NCBI GenBank assembly: GCA_002070505.1
Contig: MWDJ01000007.1
Coordinates: 62,001-126,000 of the forward strand
DNA from: Bacteroidetes bacterium ADurb.Bin145
GTDB lineage: Bacteria; Bacteroidota; Bacteroidia; Bacteroidales; VadinHA17
DNA: 64,000 nucleotides
Direction of reading: 5' to 3'
A program made the translations under genes and the position numbers. A model generated the notes under the pieces. It did no database searches, was not told the DNA's origin, and was given only the letters and a program-made list of their open reading frames with translations. Below are positions 58,580 to 64,000 of the stretch, piece after piece; positions within the stretch are counted from its first letter, which is position 1; each line of letters starts with the position of its first letter.

Positions 58580-58665
58580 ATATAAAGAACAAATATAATT
58601 TCAAACGCGCTGGCCTCCCGATCCCGATAGCTATCGGGACCATCGGGATGAGCTAAACCCCCATA
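58566..58665. repeat. Partial duplication of the tRNA-Ala 5' end plus palindrome
   Basis: TGAGCTAAACCCCCATA at 58566-58582 (the tRNA 5' end) recurs at 58649-58665, 83 bases apart. Between them is the 16-bp perfect palindrome CCCGATAGCTATCGGG (58623-58638) with further CATCGGGAT. This could be a decayed second tRNA, or an att-like scar. The rest of the 544-base gap between 58322 and 58867 holds the terminator, the tRNA and the promoter, nothing more that I can name. Confidence 0.75.
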
Positions 58666-58730
58666 AAATCATCGCAAAAGTAGAAAAAAAATGGAATATA
58701 AGAAATACTCATAACCATGGATGACTAAGT

Positions 58731-58761
58731 TTTGTCCGTATTATGCTATTTTGTAATTTTG
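58731..58761 (+). promoter_or_regulatory. Bacteroidota-type promoter for tonB
   Basis: TTTG (58731-58734), a 19-base spacer and TAATTTTG (58754-58761) match the -33/-7 consensus exactly. The ATG at 58867 leaves a leader of about 100 bases. This is the best promoter in the window. Confidence 0.7.
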
Positions 58762-58866
58762 CCCGTTAATCTTAAAAGATTAACAGAAAAAACAGAAACT
58801 TAACATTTTCATAACTTCTTCTGTTTTATATTAAGTATATATTGCCGACCAGGGTCAACCTGCAAC

Positions 58867-59664
58867 ATGAAAGAGAACTTGTTCAATATTAAGGATTTTG
58901 ATGATCTGATCTTTGAATTCAGGAACAGGGATTATGGTGCTTACCAGCTGAGGAAAAAATACAATTCAGCCTTACTGACCGGCCTGATAATTTCGCTTTT
59001 TATAGGAAGCTCCCTTGTAATTATCCCTTTCATTGGAAGAAAACCGGCTGATATGATTGTATATGGAGGCAGTTCAAGATATGTATCTGTCAATATGGAT
59101 GTTCTGGAACCTCCGAAAGAGGAGTTTTATATCCCTTCGGCTCCTCCGCCGAGAAACCACAGCTCACTGGAATTAGAGGAATCGGTACGGTATGCACCTC
59201 CTGAAGTGGTAGACACAATTTTGCCTTTTGAGACAACTATGGCAACAATTGATCAGGCACTTACTGAGCCTTTGGATGATGCTCCGGTATCAATGGGATC
59301 AGGATTCGGTGACGATATCTTCGACGGCGAGGGAGGTTCTGATTTCGGAGAACCTCTTTTCATAGTGGAGACTATGCCTTCATTCAGGGGCGGTGATCTG
59401 AATAAATTCAGGCTCTGGGTGCAGAATAAGATCAATTACCCCCAGGAAGCTATAGACAAAAAGATCGAAGGCAGGGTTTTCCTGACTTTCATTATTGAAA
59501 CAGATGGCAGTGTAAGCAACGTTACAGTAGTAAAAGGATTGGATCCTCTGATAGATAGTGTGGCAGTAAAAGCCATAAAGGAATCGCCAAGATGGAGCCC
59601 GGGCCGGCAACGCGGCCAGCCGGTAAGAGTCAGATATTCATTCCCGCTGAATTTTGCTATCTGA
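58867..59664 (+). CDS. tonB: Energy transducer TonB
   Basis: The 265-residue protein has a cytoplasmic start (KENLFNIKDFDDLIFEFRNRDYGAYQLRKKYN), one membrane helix (about 39-58), a Pro-rich periplasmic linker (FYIPSAPPPRNHSS) and the TonB C-terminal domain (about 165-265; WVQNKINYPQEAIDKKIEGRV, LTFIIETDGSV, SPRWSPGRQRGQPVRVRY). It transmits proton-motive force from ExbBD to TonB-dependent receptors. The N-terminal motif is typical of Bacteroidota TonB. A lipoprotein gene and hflX follow in the same direction. Confidence 0.93.
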   Translation: MKENLFNIKDFDDLIFEFRNRDYGAYQLRKKYNSALLTGLIISLFIGSSLVIIPFIGRKPADMIVYGGSSRYVSVNMDVLEPPKEEFYIPSAPPPRNHSSLELEESVRYAPPEVVDTILPFETTMATIDQALTEPLDDAPVSMGSGFGDDIFDGEGGSDFGEPLFIVETMPSFRGGDLNKFRLWVQNKINYPQEAIDKKIEGRVFLTFIIETDGSVSNVTVVKGLDPLIDSVAVKAIKESPRWSPGRQRGQPVRVRYSFPLNFAI

Positions 59665-59753
59665 TGGTTAATATTCAGTTGCCGGGTGTTCATAACAGTT
59701 TATTTCTGATCTGGTCTTTTTCATATATTACGCCACAAACAAACGGACGACTT

Positions 59754-60926
59754 ATGAAAAGAAATCTACTTCTAATTCTCGCCTTAACAATAATATTATC
59801 AGGATGCGGCTCCTCAAAGAAGCAGCTTGAAAAAGGCAATTACGACAGTGCCATAGCGTCAGCTGTAAAGCAGCTGCGAAAAGATTCTGATGACGAAAAA
59901 CAAATAGAGATACTCCATCGGTCCTATACTATTGCCAATGAGCAGGACAATGAAAGGATAAGATTCCTGAAGGTTGAAGGAAGGCCTCAGAATTGGGATG
60001 AAGTTTACCAGATCTATAAAAGAATGAGTGACAGGCAGTCACTTGTAAGGACTGTTTTACCTCTCAGCCTGGGGAATAAAACAGTTGAATTCCCTTATGT
60101 GGATTATATGAACGAAATGATTGCTGCAAAACGTAAATCGGCTGATTATTATTTCGCCCACGGCAATGAACTGATGAAGAATAAGACAAAGGATTCATAC
60201 AGGCAGGCATATACCGAATTTGTAAGGGCAAAGGATTATGTCGGTGATTACGAAAATATCGATAACAGGATCAGGGAAGCCCACGATCTGGGAATGAGCC
60301 GGGTCTATGTAACAATTAATAATACAACACTTATCAATTTCCCGCAGGAATTCCAGGAGGATATCCTGTCAGTTGATCTTCAGGCCCTCAATACCGAGTG
60401 GGTGGAGTATTATACTCTCGATCTTGATAAAAATGTCCAGTACGATTACCTGATAAATGTAAATATAAGGAATATTGCTGTCAGCCCGGACCAGACTGCT
60501 CAGCTTGACTCTGTCATCAAGAGGGATATCGAGGATGGGTTCACCTATCAGCTCGACAGCAAGGGCAATGTTATGAAGGATACTGCCGGGAACGATATAA
60601 AGATCAAAAAGTATAAAACGCTTCAATGCGCCCTTATTTCAACCCTTCAGACAAAATCGTGTGCAATTGAGGGAGATATTGAAACAATACAGGAGAATCC
60701 CACCAAGCTGCTTAAAAAGGATCCTATCGGAGCACGTTCAACTTTTGAAAATGTATCTGCAAGGGCTGTGGGTGATATCGGTGCGCTTAATGCAAGACAG
60801 CTTCAGAAAACAAAAACTCAGATTGTGCCATTCCCTTCAGATATTGAAATGGTTATTCGATGCTCAGAATCCCTTAAGCAGGCTATCCGGGGATCAATAC
60901 AGAGCAACAGGAGGTTGATATTCTAA
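59754..60926 (+). CDS. Lipoprotein with TPR-like N-terminal region
   Basis: From the ATG at 59754 the protein is 390 residues, with a lipobox LSGCGSSKK (Cys near 18); a longer frame to 59592 overlaps tonB and is rejected. Early helical repeat-like segments (EKGNYDSAIASAVKQLRKDS; SYRQAYTEFVRAKDYVGDY) precede a beta-rich domain (residues about 165-340) with no recognised match. It lies between tonB and hflX; the stop TAA is directly followed by the hflX ATG. Function unknown. Confidence 0.72.
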   Translation: MKRNLLLILALTIILSGCGSSKKQLEKGNYDSAIASAVKQLRKDSDDEKQIEILHRSYTIANEQDNERIRFLKVEGRPQNWDEVYQIYKRMSDRQSLVRTVLPLSLGNKTVEFPYVDYMNEMIAAKRKSADYYFAHGNELMKNKTKDSYRQAYTEFVRAKDYVGDYENIDNRIREAHDLGMSRVYVTINNTTLINFPQEFQEDILSVDLQALNTEWVEYYTLDLDKNVQYDYLINVNIRNIAVSPDQTAQLDSVIKRDIEDGFTYQLDSKGNVMKDTAGNDIKIKKYKTLQCALISTLQTKSCAIEGDIETIQENPTKLLKKDPIGARSTFENVSARAVGDIGALNARQLQKTKTQIVPFPSDIEMVIRCSESLKQAIRGSIQSNRRLIF

Positions 60927-62141
60927 ATGATTGAAACGGAGAAGCAGGCAGAGAGAGCAATCCTGATCGGGCTTAGTTACCCGGGCCAGAACGAACAGGA
61001 GACACAGGAATATATAGACGAACTCTCATTTCTTGCAGAGACTGCAGGTGCAATCCCTGTGAAAAGATTTATTCAGAAAGCCGAAATACCAAATCCAAGA
61101 ACTTTTGTAGGAACAGGAAAGATCTCCGAGATAGCAGAATTCATTTCTGATAACAAAATAGATATCGCAATTTTCGATGATGAGCTTTCAGCAAGTCAGA
61201 TCCGTAATATTGAAAAGATACTGAATTGCAGGATCCTCGACCGGACAAACCTCATCCTGGATATTTTTGCCAGCAGGGCAAGGACATCCTATGCCCGGAC
61301 CCAGGTGGAACTGGCGCAGTATCAGTACCTGCTGCCCAGACTGGCCGGTATGTGGACCCACCTTGAAAGGCAGAGAGGAGGGATAGGCCTGAGGGGCCCT
61401 GGAGAAAAAGAGATAGAGACTGACAGGCGGATAATACGGGACAGAATCACTCTTCTGAAGGAGCAACTGAAAAAGATCGATATCCAGATGTCTGTCCAGA
61501 GAAAGAACAGGGGAAAAATGGTAAGGGTTTCCCTTGTTGGATATACAAATGTAGGGAAGTCGACTTTAATGAACCTGCTTGGTAAATCAGATGTTTTTGC
61601 TGAAAATAAACTCTTTGCAACACTCGACACTACCGTACGTAAAGTAGTTATCGGGAACCTGCCTTTTCTCTTGTCTGATACAGTCGGTTTTATCAGAAAG
61701 CTGCCACATGATCTTGTCGAATCCTTCAAATCAACACTTGATGAGATAAGAGAATCTGATCTTCTGATGCATATTGTGGATATATCTCACCCCGGATTTG
61801 AGGACCAGGTGAGAATAGTGAATGAAACACTGAGGGATCTTAAATCTTCAGGTAAGCCTCAGATCCTTGTTTTCAATAAGATCGATGCATTTTCATTTAA
61901 AGCAAGGGAGGAAGATGATCTTACTCCTCTCAGGAAAGAGAATTATTCACTTGCCGATCTTAAAAAAACGTGGATGGCCAATGACATGAACCATCCAGTC
62001 GTTTTTATCTCAGCTGTGACAAGGGAGAACGTCGATGAACTGCGCAGGATCCTTTACGAAGAGGTTAAAAAGATCCATATTACAAGGTATCCCTATAATG
62101 ATTTCCTGTTCGGCGATCCTGCAACAGATGATATTTTATAA
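60927..62141 (+). CDS. hflX: GTPase HflX
   Basis: The 404-residue protein has the HflX N-terminal domain (PRTFVGTGKISEIAEF, ARTSYARTQVELAQYQYLLPRLAGMW, QRGGIGLRGPGEKEIETDRR) and a G domain with VGYTNVGKSTLMNLL (P-loop), DTVGFIRKLPHDLVESFKSTLDE (G3) and FNKIDAF (G4). HflX splits stalled or stressed 70S ribosomes in a GTP-dependent way. The start is fixed by direct contact with the preceding stop. The stop faces asd convergently with 23 bases between. Confidence 0.96.
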   Translation: MIETEKQAERAILIGLSYPGQNEQETQEYIDELSFLAETAGAIPVKRFIQKAEIPNPRTFVGTGKISEIAEFISDNKIDIAIFDDELSASQIRNIEKILNCRILDRTNLILDIFASRARTSYARTQVELAQYQYLLPRLAGMWTHLERQRGGIGLRGPGEKEIETDRRIIRDRITLLKEQLKKIDIQMSVQRKNRGKMVRVSLVGYTNVGKSTLMNLLGKSDVFAENKLFATLDTTVRKVVIGNLPFLLSDTVGFIRKLPHDLVESFKSTLDEIRESDLLMHIVDISHPGFEDQVRIVNETLRDLKSSGKPQILVFNKIDAFSFKAREEDDLTPLRKENYSLADLKKTWMANDMNHPVVFISAVTRENVDELRRILYEEVKKIHITRYPYNDFLFGDPATDDIL

Positions 62142-62164
62142 GCCGAAAATCTTCGCGAACCCTT

Positions 62165-63154
62165 CTAATAAAGCTTATTGGCTACCATATATTCTGCTAT
62201 CTGGATAGCATTTGTAGCTGCTCCTTTGCGTATATTATCCGAAACGATCCACAGATTAAGACATTTTTCCCTTGAATGATCCCTGCGTATCCTTCCCACG
62301 AACACCTCATCCCTGTTATGAGACAATATCGGCATAGGGTATTTATTCTCGGCAGGATTATCATAAATTACAACACCCGGGAATTTGCTCATCAGAGATA
62401 TGGCTTCCTGAAGGTCATATTCCTTTTCGAACTCCACGTTCACTGCTTCTGAATGTCCTCCCACTACCGGTATCCTGACAACGGTTGCTGTTACCATTAT
62501 TGACTGGTCTTCGAGGATTTTTCTCGTTTCATCAATCAGCTTCTGCTCTTCTGTAGTGTAAGTATCCGGCTGGAAGCTGCCTCCATGAGGGAAGCAATTC
62601 ATATCGATGGGATGTGCATAGGCCATCTCGCCTTTAATGCCTTTCCTTTCATTTTCCATCTGAGTGACAGCCTTAACACCTGTTCCGGTCACTGACTGGT
62701 AAGTAGCAGCTACTATCCTCTTTATCTTGTATTTCCGGTGAAGAGGTGCCAGCGCCATCACCATCTGAATAGTGGAACAATTGGGATTAGCTATAAGTTT
62801 GACGCCTTTTTTTATTACATGACTGTTGATTTCAGGAACTACGAGCGGAACATCCTTATCCATTCTCCAGGCTGAGGAATTATCAATTACAATAATTCCA
62901 TTTTTTGCAAAGACTGGTGCCCACTCTTTTGAAGTGGATGCCCCGGCTGAAAAGATAGCAAATACTGGCTTAGCCTTGACAGCATCCATAACTGAAACAA
63001 CCTTAACAGGTTTACCTTTGAACATCAGTTCTTTTCCTACTGATTTCTCCGATGCAGCAGGAATTATTTCGGTAACGGGAAAATTTCTTTCTTCAAGGAG
63101 TTTCATCATCGTACGGCCAACCATCCCGGTTGCTCCAACAACAGCTGTCTTCAT
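62165..63154 (-). CDS. asd: Aspartate-semialdehyde dehydrogenase
   Basis: The 329-residue protein begins MKTAVVGATGMVGRTMMKLLEERNFP (dinucleotide site), has SAGASTSKEWAPVF, the catalytic Cys in NPNCSTIQMVMAL near 128, and GGHSEAVNVEF near 238. It reduces aspartyl phosphate to aspartate semialdehyde for lysine, threonine and methionine synthesis. TAATTTTG on the minus strand (63220-63213) is a possible -7 element about 59 bases upstream. Confidence 0.96.
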   Translation of the reverse strand: MKTAVVGATGMVGRTMMKLLEERNFPVTEIIPAASEKSVGKELMFKGKPVKVVSVMDAVKAKPVFAIFSAGASTSKEWAPVFAKNGIIVIDNSSAWRMDKDVPLVVPEINSHVIKKGVKLIANPNCSTIQMVMALAPLHRKYKIKRIVAATYQSVTGTGVKAVTQMENERKGIKGEMAYAHPIDMNCFPHGGSFQPDTYTTEEQKLIDETRKILEDQSIMVTATVVRIPVVGGHSEAVNVEFEKEYDLQEAISLMSKFPGVVIYDNPAENKYPMPILSHNRDEVFVGRIRRDHSREKCLNLWIVSDNIRKGAATNAIQIAEYMVANKLY

Positions 63155-63246
63155 AGTTTAAAAATTTGGAAAATTTAAAGTTATTTACTAATTTTACTTA
63201 ATATAAAGAGGCCAAAATTAACTTTTTTTTTAATCTGTCCCGCTGC

Positions 63247-64000
63247 ATGAAAAAAGTTATTTTACTGGTTATGCTTTTGCCTTTACAGGCATTCAGTCAG
63301 ATAGTTATTGAATTACCCGTGCAAAATAACCTTCAGAGCCAATCTGAAGGACTGATCTCTTTTATCAGTAAGGAGTGCGGGAATATCATTATTTCCGAAA
63401 TAATGGCTGATCCTTCTCCACCTGTCGGTCTCCCTGAAGATGAATACATTGAGATCTATAACCGTTCTGGAACTGTTATCGATCTGGGCAAATGGCAGTT
63501 ATGCATTGGCAATCAATGTATTACATTCTCTCAGGTTGAAATAAAAGGAGATGAATATCTGATTCTGTGTTCGCACACAGATACTTCAAAGTTCAGGAAT
63601 TATGGCCGGGTCATTGGTTTTAAATCGTTTCCTTCACTTCCGGCAGAAAAGGGAACGGTATTTATTAAGGATAGTCAGGATAAGTTCGTTCATGGGATTG
63701 AATATACTTCGGACTGGTATAATAACAAGCTGAAGGAAGCCGGAGGATGGTCCCTAGAGATGAAAGATACTGATTTTCCTTTCCATACAGAAGGTAACTG
63801 GCAGGCTTCTGATTCCGGAGCCGGAGGTACTCCGGGCAAAAAAAACTCAGTATCAGGAACAAATCCGGATAATACTTTTTATGGAATTGAGAACGTATTT
63901 CCGTCCGACAGCCTGACATTTGAAATTACTTTTTCTGAAAGTGTGCCATATTTACCTGAATTACAGGAGCCTCTTTCAATTGAGGGACATCAGGTTTCTC
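63247..64000 (+). CDS. Secreted lamin-tail-domain protein, N-terminal part
   Basis: The reading frame starts at the ATG 63247 and continues to the window end without a stop (about 251 residues seen). It has a signal peptide (ending QAFSQ) and a lamin tail domain (about 46-175): IIISEIMADPSPPVGLPEDE, YIEIYNRSGTVIDLGKWQL, ...YLILCSHTD, with the glycine-rich exit SDSGAGGTPGKKNS. LTD domains in Bacteroidota occur in large secreted, often type IX-sorted, proteins. The rest lies outside the window, so a C-terminal sorting domain cannot be checked. Confidence 0.8.
   Translation, partial: MKKVILLVMLLPLQAFSQIVIELPVQNNLQSQSEGLISFISKECGNIIISEIMADPSPPVGLPEDEYIEIYNRSGTVIDLGKWQLCIGNQCITFSQVEIKGDEYLILCSHTDTSKFRNYGRVIGFKSFPSLPAEKGTVFIKDSQDKFVHGIEYTSDWYNNKLKEAGGWSLEMKDTDFPFHTEGNWQASDSGAGGTPGKKNSVSGTNPDNTFYGIENVFPSDSLTFEITFSESVPYLPELQEPLSIEGHQVS

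Noticed and set aside
1-64000. CRISPR array, prophage, insertion sequence or rRNA operon
   Set aside because: No repeat-spacer pattern, no intact transposase or integrase, no phage structural genes and no rRNA sequence were seen; the only mobile trace is the recombinase relic at 21.3-21.8 kb.

Overview
The window looks like a chromosomal segment of a Bacteroidota bacterium, most likely order Bacteroidales or a close relative. Evidence: a Bacteroidota-type SdhC-SdhA pair, CarboxypepD_reg/DUF5686-like and DUF5916 proteins, a FecR/ECF sigma pair, a DUF2723 glycosyltransferase, a TonB energy transducer with the family's C-terminal domain, TTTG / TAnnTTTG (-33/-7) promoter matches, few Shine-Dalgarno sequences, and tRNA genes without an encoded CCA. 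No plasmid or phage backbone is visible. Most of the content is ordinary housekeeping and envelope genes.

Layout. 1-4.1 kb: sdhA (cut by the window edge) and sdhC, an alpha/beta hydrolase, an S41 protease and a dCMP-deaminase-like gene. 4.3-7.5 kb: co-directional run of ArsR regulator, C_GCAxxG_C_C protein, diacylglycerol kinase, small membrane protein and MFS exporter, then a DUF5916 outer-membrane protein. 10.3-17.6 kb: a compact cluster of REC-only response regulator, YaiO-like barrel, a SPOR-TM-HEAT protein and a processive GT2 synthase, facing a TIM-barrel glycosidase; this looks like an exopolysaccharide synthesis/export system and is the best candidate for an undescribed system here. 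17.8-21.1 kb: acetyltransferase, cysE-cysK and an esterase. 21.2-21.9 kb: mobile-element scar (serine-recombinase remnant fused to a nucleotidyltransferase remnant) against tRNA-Leu(CAA). 22-28.3 kb: DUF1080 lipoprotein, exported WD40-caspase protein, small barrel, dxs, OmpA-family lipoprotein.

28.3-32.7 kb: four-gene ECF sigma/FecR operon bracketed by two paralogous CarboxypepD_reg proteins, one carrying an STN domain but no TonB-dependent barrel. 32.9-38.1 kb: radical SAM/SPASM protein, then the translation block rplM-rpsI-rpsB-tsf-terminator-pyrH-frr on the minus strand. 38.2-45.3 kb: guanine-deaminase-like gene, 3-methyladenine glycosylase, DUF2723 protein, polysaccharide deacetylase, purD and a DUF6427-like membrane protein. 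45.3-51.2 kb (minus): secreted protein, lipoprotein, TerB-like/ABCG-type transporter, flippase-like LPG-synthase membrane protein and a short remnant of an exported protein. 51.3-54.1 kb: four small exported proteins, two of them paralogs, one internally duplicated. 54.2 kb: C-terminal gene remnant. 54.4-64 kb: D-2-hydroxyacid dehydrogenase, second DUF5916 protein, tRNA-Ala(GGC) with terminator and partial duplication, TonB, lipoprotein, hflX, asd and the start of a lamin-tail-domain protein.

All functional calls are read from translated sequence and motifs by eye; no database search was possible.
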